Positions 1 through 10,582 of a DNA stretch of 64,000 bases are shown here, piece by piece. The notes beneath the pieces were generated by a model. The model did not search any database and was not told the origin of the DNA. It saw only the letters and a program-made list of their open reading frames with translations. This DNA is from Rhodotorula mucilaginosa (lineage: Eukaryota > Basidiomycota > Microbotryomycetes > Sporidiobolales > Sporidiobolaceae). The DNA lies in assembly GCA_034406715.1 (NCBI GenBank), contig CP137880.1:434001-498000 (forward strand), written 5' to 3'. How positions within the stretch are numbered: position 1 is the first letter of the stretch; every line of letters starts with the position of its first letter. The position numbers were made by a program, and so were the translations under genes.

Positions 1-1387
1 GAGAGAGCCCCCTCCTCGTGTTTGCTCTCTCTGTCCCTCGTGCGGGCGGGTGCCACTGGCAGGGGAGGGGGTTACTGGGTAGTGCACTTACAGGTGCGCC
101 ACTTGGGTGGGCGGCAGTGTCGGGGCTCGAGGACGTCGACGGCTCCGGGGAGAGGGTCGCCATGGCCGGAGGGGGGAAAGGCGGCGCTTAGGCTTTACGA
201 GTCGTGAGAGCGGGGGCGTAGCGCTCGTAGAATGACCACTTGAGACGCGTTCTATCTCTGTCTGAGAGCGAGTCGACCAGGGCGTACGGAACAAGGGACG
301 ATAACAAGTGCGGGTCGGTCAACTTTGACGTGGGCTCAATTCTCCAAAGTCGACTCGATCGTGTTTGAAACCCTTTTAAGTTCCAAACAAGCTGCACAAC
401 GGTGGTCACACATTGCTCTACAGCTTGTCCTGCCGTACCGTACGTCTCCCGCCTTAGAAAAAGAGCCCGTGGTGCCGGAACTCCGAAACGAAAACGTTCG
501 GCCGGCGGCTTTGTCTTCATGTCCAATTACGCGACCGAAACGACGTGAGCGTACGAGATGTCCCGGCGAGAGAGAGACCGCACGATGGTGCACCCGTCCC
601 GGCGACGTCGAGACCTGGACCCTCGAAAGCGCGCACGACGGCAGAAGAGGGTTCGTAAATAGCGCCAGCGAGCAAGACCGGCGTCGGCCCCTCAAGTCGA
701 CGCGCAGCTCGTCAGTAGCTACAGCAGAAGCGTCAGTGGCTGGTGGGCGAGATGACTGAAGGTCGATGGGGGTGCTCGGTTGACGTAGGCGGCAGCAAGG
801 TGTGTTACAAGAAGACGGGAATCTTGCCGCCACTGACTGCGGACATGGTCGTACGTTGGCCCCGGTGCCGGGTTGTTGAGTAGCACCGGTCGCGAGAGAG
901 GTCGTCTTCGTCGTGGTGGCGGAAAGCAAGTCGGTTCGAGAACACGAGAACGGAAAGGATGGACAGTTTATGCCCGCCAAATGAGCCCCGAGGGAAAAGT
1001 CGTTTCGAGGCGGAAGCGTCAAGTCCCAACGAGTGGCCGCCCTCACGTTTCGAGAAGGTATCGAGCATGCTGAATGAGCTACGAGTACCCGTTCAAGATT
1101 GCAAATCGGGCAGAAGGCCAGCCAGGAAGCTGTCGAGAGGAGAGAGTTGGCCGCGGTGAGAAGCGGGCGGCGGGGGCGTGACTGCGGCACGGCGAAGCAG
1201 AGCGGGGCGCATACGGAGTCGTTCCCATTCTGAGTCACTCTGAGCACATAGGCTGAGCATCTCGGAGCGAGCGAGAGAGAGACGGAGGGAAACGGCGTGG
1301 GCGACGCGCCGAAATCTCAAGCAGCAGCAGCGCGGGCAACGATTCGCCTCGCCGCTCTCGCCTTACTCGGTCCCGCACCTCGACGCG
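1..1387. other. No gene recognised (upstream of ATP4)
   Basis: Open frames exist on both strands, the longest about 300 codons on the minus strand at 336-1247. They read as low-complexity Ser/Arg/Pro-rich sequence with no recognisable domain and no sensible splice partner. The part next to 1388 is presumably the ATP4 promoter. I see no tRNA or repeat here. Confidence 0.5.
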
Positions 1388-2385
1388 ATGCTCCGATCTG
1401 CTGCAGCCCGTGTCAGCCGCCAGACTATCCAGCCCCGCGCGCTCGCTCCGTGAGTCGCCCGCTCGCAGCCCAGTGTCATGCGACACCCGCTTGGTGCCGA
1501 GCTGCTGCTAGCACCCGACCCGACCGCCCCTCGCAACTGACACACACCTCGCGCGCTGTACACGCACGCACACAGGGTTCGATGCCAGTCGACCAGCCAG
1601 CCGGCTCCCGCGGCCAAGGCGTCGGCCCTGATCGATGCCCTGCCCGGCAACTCGCTCGTCTCCAAGACTGGCATCGTCACCTTGACCGCCGCGACCACCG
1701 CCGCCGCCATCTCGAACGAGCTCTTTGTCCTGAACGAGGAGGTCGTCATCCTCGGCTCCTTTGCCATCTTCCTCGGCTACGTCTCGTCCCTCGTCCGCGA
1801 GCCGTACCGCGAGTGGGCCGACGGCCAGATCCAGGTTCGCACTTCCCCCTGACTCCCCCTTCTCTCGCTGAGACTCGGTCACTGACTGACTCTCAACCCC
1901 CCACCTGTCCGTGTGCCGACCAGTAGAAGGTCAAGGACATCCTCAACACCTCGCGCGCTGCCCACACCAGCGCCGTCCAGGAGCGCATCGACTCGGTCGC
2001 TGAGCTCAAGGATGTCGAGGGCCTCACCAAGTCGCTCTTTGCCATCTCCAAGGTGCGCGGCGGCCAACAAATTCCCACTCAAGGGCATTCGTTGAAAAGG
2101 GTACTCACTCCTTGCAAAACCCCCACCCCCGCGCAGGAGACCGCCGAGCTCGAGCACGAGACTTTCCGCCTGAAGCAGCAGGCCGCGATCGCCGCCGAGA
2201 TCAAGTCGGTCCTCGACTCGCACGTCCGCTACGAGGCCCAGCTCCGCGAGCAGGAGCAGCGCGACCTCGTCCAGACCGTCCTCTCCAACGTCCAGAAGCA
2301 GCTCACCGACAAGAAGCTCCAGCGGGACATCCTCCTCTCGAGTGTTGCCGAGGTTGAGGAGCTCGTCAAGTCGAAGGCGATCTGA
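1388..2385 (+). CDS. ATP4: Mitochondrial F1Fo-ATP synthase subunit 4 (subunit b)
   Basis: This is the peripheral-stalk subunit b of the mitochondrial ATP synthase. It anchors the F1 head to the inner membrane. Four exons (1388-1449, 1576-1834, 1927-2052, 2137-2385) give 231 residues, the usual length for fungal Atp4. The N-terminus (MLRSAAARVSRQTIQPRALA) is a typical Arg/Ser/Ala mitochondrial presequence. It is followed by ALIDALPGNSLVSKTGIVTL and ISNELFVLNEEVVILGSF, which match the two membrane helices of yeast Atp4. The rest is a long charged helix (DILNTSR, RIDSVAEL, ETAELEHETFRLKQQ, DSHVRYEAQLREQEQRDL) typical of the stator stalk. The third exon begins after a TAG acceptor at 1924-1926; using the CAG just before it would create an immediate stop. 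All phases agree. The start is the first ATG giving a presequence. Confidence 0.95.
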
Positions 2386-3042
2386 GGAGATATCGTCCAC
2401 GAGATGCCAGGGGAGCGAAGATGAGGGGTCCAGAAAAGGAGGAGGAACGATGAGGCGACAAAACGCAGGCGTTGGGGACCCCCGGAGGAGGCGGAGGAGG
2501 GATAGAAGTCGCTGGGCGCAACGTGTCCACGCGGACTGAAAACGCAGTAAAGTCTCACACAATAGCCATCTCACGCCTGTCAAAGTCGTGTTTGAGGGCG
2601 GGCGGCTGGGGAGGGTGGCGCGGTCCGATGCCTTTTCGCCTCTATTCGTGCGAGAGAACTTTCGGTCCAGGGGAAGCTTGCCTCCTAGGACGAGATGTAC
2701 GCAGGAAGAACCTTCTCTCGGGGAGTCGCGCTGGCCGGTTGGCTATGTAGAACAGATTTGCCGCTTGACATCGGATTGACCTTTTGCTGCTGCACAGCCC
2801 GCGACGAGTTGGAACTCGAACGCAGTGTCGACCGTCGACTCTACGCTACTTGCTTGCTTCACTATTGACTCCAGAGACACTATATGCGCGTATTCGAACT
2901 GGCCCCACCGCCGCCTACAGTCCCCAAGAGCTTCACCAAGTGCGCGGGCGTTGCTCCATCGTCCAACATTCCTCACCACGCACTTCCCGCGGCGCTCAAG
3001 CCTCTGGCGAGCGCGCAGCCTCGAAGAGGCGATACGGTTGAG
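2386..3042. other. Intergenic: ATP4 3' end and PCH2 5' flank
   Basis: About 650 bp between two genes on the same strand. A frame open from ATG 2884 runs into the PCH2 coding sequence, so the PCH2 N-terminus could be 53 residues longer. Nothing else is recognised. Confidence 0.5.
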
Positions 3043-5349
3043 ATGGTAGAAGTGAATGAGCCGGTCAGGAACGACGAGGAGCGAGGGACGGGAGCGGGAA
3101 GGCCGACGACCGAGGAGACGGATCACCGTCTGCCCCAGTGCGGCGTGCAGCAGGACACGTCTGAGCACGCAGACGGCGCGAACGGGACCGTGGAGGAGAT
3201 TTCGGCTGCAGCGAATGGCGAACACGACGACTGGCGGGGCGAGAACGGCCACGGAGGCGTCAACGGCAACACGGCGAAGAAGGATCTCCCTCCCTTGCAT
3301 GGTCAGTCCGTGTTCCGTGAACGCTCGTGCCTCATCTACCTGAACATACTGACGGAGAGTCGACTTGCGTACCCGGCCCGCAGTCGAAGTCCGACTCACG
3401 CCAACATGCGGTCTCCGGTTCGACGTCCTGCGGAAATTCATCCGCCAACACCTCGAGTCGGAATATGAGAGCGTCTTGACCCACTCGGAGGTGTACGACT
3501 GGCAGGACGCGGTCGTCCTCAAGAACAACCTCGAGCGGATCTGGATCGGCGAATGCTGTCAGTTTGGCGCCATTCTCTTCTAACCGTTCCGTGAACTGAG
3601 GCGACTGACTCCCCTTGTGTGGCGATTTCGGCGCACAGCCCTGCCCGCCGCTGCCGTTCCCCTCGACGAAGTCTCCCTCGTCATTCACATCTACCAACCC
3701 CCGTCCTCGTCTCGCCTGATCGATTTCTCCACCTCCCCCGACGCCGACGAAGACGGCGACTCGGACGTGCCCGCTGCATCGGTCCTCCATTTGCCCTCTC
3801 GGAGCCTCGAAGGGATCTGGGATAGCTTGATCTACGAAGGCAACATCAAGGAAAAGTTGCTCAGTTACATTCACTCGACGATGCTGTTTTCGGATGCCGC
3901 GGTCGATTTCAACATCGTCACTTGGAATCGGTGAGTCGCGGAGAGATCGTTTGTTTGGTGGGCGATGCTGACCCCGTTATACGGATCGCGTGAAAAGTGT
4001 CGTCCTCCTGCATGGCCCACCTGGGACAGGGAAGACTTCGCTGTGTCGAGCGCTGGCGCAAAAGCTCGCGATCAGGCTCTCGGATCGGTGCGTCGCGCGT
4101 CGCAGCTCAGTTTGCACTCACCGTTCCGGTCCATGTGACCGACTGAGGTGCATAAGCGGCTGACACCATGTGTCACTCACGACGCCAGGTACGAGTACGG
4201 CAAATTGGTCGAGATCAATTCGCATTCGCTTTTCTCGAAGTGGTTCTCTGAGTCGGGCAAACTCGTCCAGCGCTTGTTTGCCCAGGTGACCGAACTCGTC
4301 GAGGACGAGGCTTCGTTCGTCGTCGTCTTGATCGGTACGTTCTGGGCGTCCCCCGAAATCCGAGAGAAAGGTCGAAGTCGTAGCTGACGTCGTCGTCTTT
4401 TCTCGCGCGCTGCAGACGAAGTCGAGAGCCTGACGGCGGCACGAGCAGGTGCCATGTCCGGCAAGGAGCCTTCGGACGCGCTGCGTGTAAGCTCTCCCTC
4501 TCTTTGCGCGCCCGAGATACTATGACTTTCTGACGCCAGATGTCCTGTCGCAGGTGGTCAACGCGCTGTTGACTCAACTCGACAAGCTCAAACACCGCAA
4601 GAATTGCCTCATCATGACGACCAGCAACCTCTCAGAAGCGATCGGTCAGTCCCGGGTACCGCTGCCTGACACGCTGCGGCGACAAAATGCTGATCTGATT
4701 TTTTGGCTTGGCTTGGCTTTGCGCAGACAACGCTTTCATCGACCGCGCCGACATCAAACAATATATCGACCTGTGCGCGACTTCTCACTCAGTCTGTCAG
4801 TGGGAAGCGAGACTAACATTCTCGGGCGCTCGTTCCGACAGTCCGCCAACTGCAGCTATCTATTGGATTCTCCGCTCCTGCCTGCTGGAAATCATGCGCG
4901 TCGGGCTGGTCCCGGAAGTGGTGCGTTGCTTTCATCGCCAGCGCACGAGCGAGAGTTTCTGCTGACGTTTCGGGGGCCATTTCTCCTAGCCTCTGATGGA
5001 CCACAAGACGGTCGAAGCCTACCGCTCGGCGGGCACGAGCGCGGCTGAGAGCAGTGGCGACAACGCTCTTTGCTGCAGCTTGATGCTCTACGAGCTTGCT
5101 GAGCAATGCAAGGTGCGTCTTTTCGCGCCCTCGACGGTCGCGACCTCGATAGCTGACGACGGATGTTGACGCCTGCAGGGCTTGTCCGGCCGAACGCTCC
5201 GCCGTTTGCCCGTCCTCGCGCACGCGCGTCATATCGCCATGTCCTACGACGCTACGGTGCGGCCAAAGCTCGAGACCTGGATCGAGGCGATGCGGAAGTG
5301 TGTGGCGGAGGACAACGTCGAGCTGGAAAAGGTCAACGGGAGCCGGTAG
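3043..5349 (+). CDS. PCH2: Pch2/TRIP13 AAA+ ATPase (HORMA remodeller)
   Basis: Hexameric AAA+ ATPase that remodels HORMA-domain proteins (Hop1, Mad2) in meiosis and the spindle checkpoint. Eleven exons (3043-3301, 3384-3557, 3639-3930, 3998-4087, 4189-4334, 4416-4486, 4554-4644, 4727-4772, 4842-4920, 4990-5112, 5179-5349) sum to 1,542 nt, or 513 residues. TRIP13 hallmarks: HVEVRL at the start of the N-terminal substrate domain, [20 protein letters not shown] (Walker A), [32 protein letters not shown] (Walker B), [20 protein letters not shown] (sensor 1 and arginine-finger region), [18 protein letters not shown] and [11 protein letters not shown] (sensor 2). The first ~85 residues are acidic and low-complexity. 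The ATG at 3043 has a good context (G at -3 and +4); the in-frame ATG at 2884 is an alternative. The intron before 3998 ends in AAG instead of CAG. Confidence 0.95.
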
Positions 5350-5431
5350 CTTAACTGCCGGGACGGTTGATTCCTCGGCGATTGCAAGTGATATTCGTAC
5401 CGATACTATGCTCTTCTAGTCAGACAAACCG

Positions 5432-6491
5432 CTACAGGTCCTTGAGGTACTCGCCGATCCGTCGTGGCAGCGCGTCGAGTTCGAGCATTCCCATGTGGGT
5501 GGACCCGACCGAGTCAAAGTCGACCTCGACGTTGGCCGGCAGCGTCTTCTTCTCCTCTTCTCCTACGGGAGCGTCTGCCTCCTCCTGAGCTTCTTCCTCC
5601 GACGCGCAACCGTAGAGCTGACGCAAGCGGCGGATCAAAACCCGCGCTTGACGAGGACTGACGAGCTCGTCCTCGCGAGATTGGATGACGAGGATCCGGA
5701 GCTTCTGAGCTGCCTCGTCCTCGTACCGTGACCATCGCGCCGGCGACTCGAGCCTGTAAGATTCGCGATCCGTACCGAAAGCTTCGTCGATAAATTCGGG
5801 ACCGTAATCGGGATACTCGTCCAAGGTCGAGATGAGGTCGTAGATCCCCACGACGGGAATGATTCGCTCGATGGCTTGTCGAATCAGTGTCGGGACCTGG
5901 TACGAGTCGTGTCCGGGCGGCGGCGCCATCACCAAAGTCGTCGCCATCCATGCGCCCGCCGAATGACCGGCCGCGATCAACCGCGATCGGTTCCACTTGG
6001 CTTCGCCCTTCTCACAAGCGAGCAAGGGTCCAGTCAAGAGTTCAAAGCCGGCGATGACGTCCTGAATGTGGGCGGGGTGGACGACTTCGGGCGTGAGCCG
6101 GTACTCGACGAAAGCCACCGGCAGGCCCGTATGCCGGACGAGAGCCGGCGCGAGCGTCTTGACAAAGTCGCTCTTGGCCTCTGGAGAGTCGAGAGCGTCA
6201 GTTTCACCCGCTGAGGTCGCGCAGAGCCACACAGCTGGGCGACGAAGCGCAATGTCCGTTTCTTTTGTGAGGAGCGAAAGACTCACCCCATCGCCAAGCG
6301 CCACCTGCCAGAATGGAGAGAAAACTTAGTCCACGCTCGTAGATAGGCGACGGAACTGCACACGCACCGTGAATGAAGACGAGAAGAGGAGAAGAAGCAG
6401 TCGAGTGGGGCGGCAGATAGAGATCGAGCGCCTGACGCGGCGAGGTCGCGTTGGCGTAGGGGATGTCGAAATGAGCGTCGTACTCGGCCAT
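5432..6491 (-). CDS. Alpha/beta hydrolase, kynurenine formamidase-like
   Basis: Probable N-formylkynurenine formamidase (Bna7 type), which hydrolyses formylkynurenine to kynurenine in tryptophan breakdown and NAD synthesis. Three exons (6491-6368, 6304-6287, 6210-5432) give 306 residues. The spliced protein contains LLVFIHGGAWRW (oxyanion-hole HGGxW), GLPVAFVEYRLTPE, AAGHSAGAW (nucleophile Ser in the HSAGA elbow), an acid in the SREDELVSPRQ region, and a catalytic His candidate in VGSTHMGML near the C-terminus. The second exon is only 18 nt and codes exactly the GGAWRW part of the active-site loop. A Glu-rich insertion (EEEAQEEADAPVGEEEKK) sits before the last strand. It converges with PCH2, with 82 bp between the two stop codons. 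A general esterase of the same family cannot be excluded. Confidence 0.8.
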
Positions 6492-6841
6492 AGCTTGAGC
6501 TCAGTCTCGACAGCAGCAGAGGTAGCGACCAGGGAAGAGCAACTGATCGTCTCGGCGCCTAATCGGCCTAATCGATGACCTCGGCGGCTAGACGCCTTTA
6601 AGCTTGACGACATCGTCATGTCCGACAAGATTGGTCCACGAAGGACGAAGCGAACAGTCAGCAAAGGGCTGTGAAGCAATGAGGCAGACTCGATTGCAGA
6701 GAAAGAGGGAACAGAAATATTCGAAGTGGCGTCGGGCTCGCAATTCAAGCGTTTTCACGTGCATCGGATGCTTTGCCAGAGCGTACGGTGCCAACTCTAA
6801 CACTAGACCCTCGCAATCCAGGCGGCAGGGTTGAGAGTTGG
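6492..6841. other. Intergenic: formamidase promoter and 3' flank of TPR-SET copy A
   Basis: 350 bp with no convincing coding frame. It must carry the promoter of the formamidase-like gene and the 3' end of TPR-SET copy A. I see no other structure. Confidence 0.5.
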
Positions 6842-9800
6842 TTACGGCCTAGACGAAGCTACGAACCGCTGTAGTTCGTACGACTCGATGGGGCCGGCCA
6901 TGCTCGCGCAAAAGTCATCCCAAGTCCACCCGTACGCCAGCTTCGAAGCTTGCCACGCCGCCCGCATGTACTTGCGGACCTCCCGCTCCGGCGACGGCAG
7001 GCGTGCCTCGACGTAGTCGCGCGCAAAGCCCAGGAAGCGCATGTGCGTGTAGTCGCCGTTGACGACGGGAAGTCGGAGGACCGTGATGCCCGACGGGCTG
7101 CAGTCGAAGCGCGCTCCGCGGCATTCGAGCGCCTTGAGACCGTTCTCGACAAAAACCCTGAAGTCGTCCGGTGTTTCGAGGCTGGACATGACGGCGATCG
7201 CTTCGTACATGGGCGCAAGAGGAAACCTCGTTTCGCGAGAAGGCGGATACGCAGCTTCAGCGCGTTCGATGAGCGCGCCGAGGCGTTTGCGCTCTAAGAG
7301 GCGTTTGCTGTACGTCGCCTTACCCGGCTTCTTGCTATCGAGGAATTTCTGGAAGTCGGTGATGACCTGCTCTTGCGCCAGCAGAGTCTCCCCAGACGCG
7401 CGCCGCTCGGCCGCGCAGTCGTCGCAGACGCAGTCCGGCGTACCAAAGTGCGTCTTGCACATCTCGGCCCGCATCCGTTCCGGGCCATCAGGCGGAAAAT
7501 ACGGGATCGTGACCTCGGCGCCGGCCTTGATGTCGGAGCGGGCGCGGATAGCGACGCATCTGGCATACCGGGAAACTCGCGCGTTCGCAGCGCACGAGTG
7601 GTTGAAAGCCGAGGCGTAGCGAAAGAGACCTGCTCGAAAGGGCGTTCGGAAGTTCAGGGCTCCGGGATCCGAGATCTCGAGGTGCAGCGAGTTGCGGAGC
7701 ACGATGGCCTCGAGACGGTCAATGTCGGCGTACGCGGGCATGGGGAACAAACTCGGTTCGCCAAGATTCGGCTCGTCGAAGGACAAGTCCTCGGTTGCTG
7801 GATAAGCGGGGCCTCCGTACAGGGAGTACACGAGGGGCACGATCTCAGGGTCGTCGACGATCTTCCTGACAAGCCGGTTTACAATCTCGGCGGTCGTGGC
7901 CTCGGCGAGGGTTTCCGTGGCGAGATCGTAGCCGTAATGCTCCGTGTGGATTGTACCAACGGCCAAAGCGTTTTCGACTGTACACCCAGAAAATGTCAGG
8001 GAGGCTGGACCAAAAGAGCGCCGCGAACCAGCATGACTCACCAAGCAAGACCTCGCCCGCTTTGAGGTCTCGAGTGGCGACAACTCCGCGACCGCCTCCG
8101 CGACTTGACATGCTGACGACCTTGACCGGGCCGACAAAATCGCCGATCGGGTATGTCTCGACGTCTCCCAGGCTCTCTTCGAGCCGTCGCCAGTTGTGCG
8201 AGCCGGTGCGAGTCTCAGCCAAAGCGCGCAACGCGGTTGCCTTGCCGTTCTTCGCCAGAACGTCGTCGGCATGCGTCTCGAGTATACGCTCGTACTCTTT
8301 CAGAGCTGGCGCAAACCTTCGCATCATCATCAACGCGAGTCCGCGCCGGAGGCGGATGCAGAGCTCGGTTTCGATTGGAGCTGCGACCCCTTGAGCAAGA
8401 TACGTCAAGACGATGGATGCGTCCCGATAAGAGGAGGAGTAGTTATTGAGGCTGAAGTGGGCCCAGGACCTGTCCATCGCGAGGAGCAGGCGCTGTTTTG
8501 GCGTAGGATCGAGGGCCAGCGCATCCGAAAACGCTTGTACAGCGCGGGAGGCGGACCTTTGGGCAGAGTGGGCATTCCCCTTGCCATGCAGCGAATCGAC
8601 AGTGACGGGCCTTAAGGGGGCGGGCGAGTCCGTGCGCCACTGAGCCCCCTCGAGCAACGCTGCGGAACGTGGAAGTAGGGCGTAGTCGGTGGGCGAATCA
8701 ACTCGGATCGCGATCGACCGATCGTCGAACGCTCTGACGAGAGTGGGCTCGCGGATGACGAGCGTCTGACCGAGGGGAAAGAGGTCGTCGAGCTCTGGTC
8801 CAGTCTCGAGGTACGGCGTCGGTACGTTGTAAAGGTACACAAGCTCGGCTCGGCCGTCCTGATCTTCGACAACGAAGGAGACAAACTCCTTGCAAACTAT
8901 AGAAACGGTGTCAGCTGTTGATTTCGACGCGCGTCTGCAACGAGGAGCCGACCTCGCGCAACGTACCCGGTCGCGAAATGATTCGGCAGAGGAGGTACCG
9001 CCCCTTGTGCGTTTTCGTGACGAGCATCTCGTTGATGCGTACTGCAGCTAGACTGGTCAACAGAGAACCTCGTGTGAGACAGGCACACAACATACTTGGC
9101 TTCAAGTCGTGCAAGGGTGTGGTCGAGAACGGCTTGCGCAATCCAAAGAGACGCAGCGACGTCGCCACGCCCGGAAACTCGTCCCATTGGGTACGCCGAC
9201 GGTTCGCCAGGTGCAAGAGGGCTTTTCGGTCGCTCGGCGAAGGCTTCATCGGCTTCAGGTCGAACCAGCCGTTGTACCTCCGCGCCGCCCAGATCTCGTC
9301 CCGTTCCTCGTCGTCGAGATCAGCACGGGAGTAGACGGCGCCGTCGCCGAGGGCCTTGATCTGCTTCAGGTCCACGTCGTCGCAGTCTGTGCAGGTGCAC
9401 TTGCCCTTGAGCTCGTCGAGTTTGTGCAGGATGTGCTCCCTGAGCCCATGATGGTCTCGGATGTCGTCGAGGGTCGAGGGTGGGAGCTGGCAATCGTGGA
9501 GCGTGTCGAAGAAGTCGTTCCATGCGTCCAATACCTCATCCTCGGTATGGATCTCGGCATTGATCAGGATATGCCGCGCACAAAAGTTGGCCTCGCGCAA
9601 GTCGGGATCGTTTGGGCCGAAAAAGATCCATTTTTCGATGCGGCGGAGCACACTGTCACGGACTCCTTCGACGCGCTCGAAGTTCGTCGCTGCCGGCTCA
9701 GAATGCCGTGGTTCGGGAGGGGGACTCGCTGCCGCCGGCGCCGGTTGCGAAGGCGGCGCGGTCGAGCTGCCTCCCGCTGCTTTGGTGCCGCTGCGGTAAT

Positions 9801-10200
9801 CGGGGCCGAGCGCCAGTTCCTTGAGGAAGCGAAGCGGGAGGCTCTCGCCGTTGCTGTCGACTGGCATCTCGACGTTGCCGAATCCTCCTATTTCGACCAT
9901 CAGATCGTAATACTTCTGGGTAGCGAGTTCCTTCGTCGCCCGGTCCGGATCGTTGGTGATCATGGCCGCAATGCTGGCGAGGACCTCTCTCTGCTCTGGC
10001 GTCGGTCCGCCGATCGTCATACTCTCGACGCCTGCGACAAATTCCGCCGCGATTTCGCTTGCGTTTCGACGCGGTTGAGGTTGCGTCGGGGAGAAAATCG
10101 AGGTCGACGCTGCTGCAGTCGAGCCGGATACGCCGAACTCGGGACCAGTTGACGCGGTGGTTGCAGGCTTCTTCGCCTTGCGCTTCGTCGTCCGCCCCAT
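6842..10200 (-). CDS. TPR-SET domain protein, copy A (putative lysine methyltransferase)
   Basis: First member of a three-gene tandem family of fungal TPR+SET proteins. The family is thought to methylate protein lysines; the substrate is unknown. Four exons (10200-9096, 9041-8967, 8896-8042, 7977-6842) give 1,056 residues. Order: basic start MGRTTKRKAKK; a Ser/Pro/Ala-rich linker; a Cys cluster CTCTDC; FGLRKPFSTTPLHDLKP; a module with VVEDQDG and VIREP; TPR-like helices (about 390-560); then the SET part starting at GPVKVVSMSSRGGGRGVVAT. Core SET motifs are YASAFNHSCAANARVSRY and AGAEVTIPYF. The post-SET Cys set is CVCDDC. It lacks the last intron present in B and C and is clearly the most divergent copy. 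Exon lengths sum to a multiple of three, so it looks intact. Confidence 0.85.
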
Positions 10201-10582
10201 GCTCCGTGTTGTTTGTGCGGGTCGAGAGCAGCCGAGGTTCACTTGCAGCTGCGAGCTCTTCCTAGCGCGCAGCAACGCCGAGGTGCGCCGAGCCTCGCGC
10301 GAGTACTTTGTTAGAGCGAAGCGCACTCGAGCGGGATAAAGAGACGCAGCAGTAGCTCGGAGCCGTCGATGACCGTAGTTAGCTTCTGCAAGCGCAGCCG
10401 CTTGAGGTCACGTGACGCAGTCCGATGAGCTGGCTCCGCGAAAAGCTGGAACTTGCATACGATGAAGGAGAAAATGCTGCTAAAGGGATGTTTTGCATAG
10501 TGACAACAACAGGCGGAACGAGGGGCGAAATAGATGCTGCTCCGACAAGAAGAATGAGGAAGTGGCGACACAGGCCGGAGGA
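10201..10582. other. Spacer between TPR-SET copies A and B (promoter of A)
   Basis: 382 bp holding the 3' flank of copy B and the promoter of copy A. The stretch TAGTGACAACAACAGGCGGA at 10499-10518 resembles sequence beyond the stop of copy C, so the B/C duplication reaches into this spacer. The GTCACGTGAC palindrome lies at 10407-10416. Confidence 0.6.
10407..10416. promoter_or_regulatory. GTCACGTGAC palindrome upstream of TPR-SET copy A
   Basis: A perfect 10-bp palindrome with a CACGTG core, the class bound by bHLH and some bZIP factors (Cbf1/Pho4/USF type). It begins 207 bp upstream of the copy A start codon. The same 10-mer occurs at a similar distance before copies B and C. Binding is inferred only. 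Confidence 0.55.

Noticed and set aside
336-1247. A 303-codon open frame on the minus strand
   Set aside because: Low-complexity Ser/Arg/Pro composition, no domain, no conserved motif; long chance frames are common in this GC-rich DNA.
2790-2850. GTTCGAGTTCC on the minus strand, like a tRNA T-loop
   Set aside because: No 5-bp T stem, anticodon arm or acceptor stem could be drawn around it.
9109-10152. A 347-codon plus-strand frame inside TPR-SET copy A
   Set aside because: Antisense to a well-supported exon; similar antisense frames occur in the other copies only because the coding sequence is duplicated.
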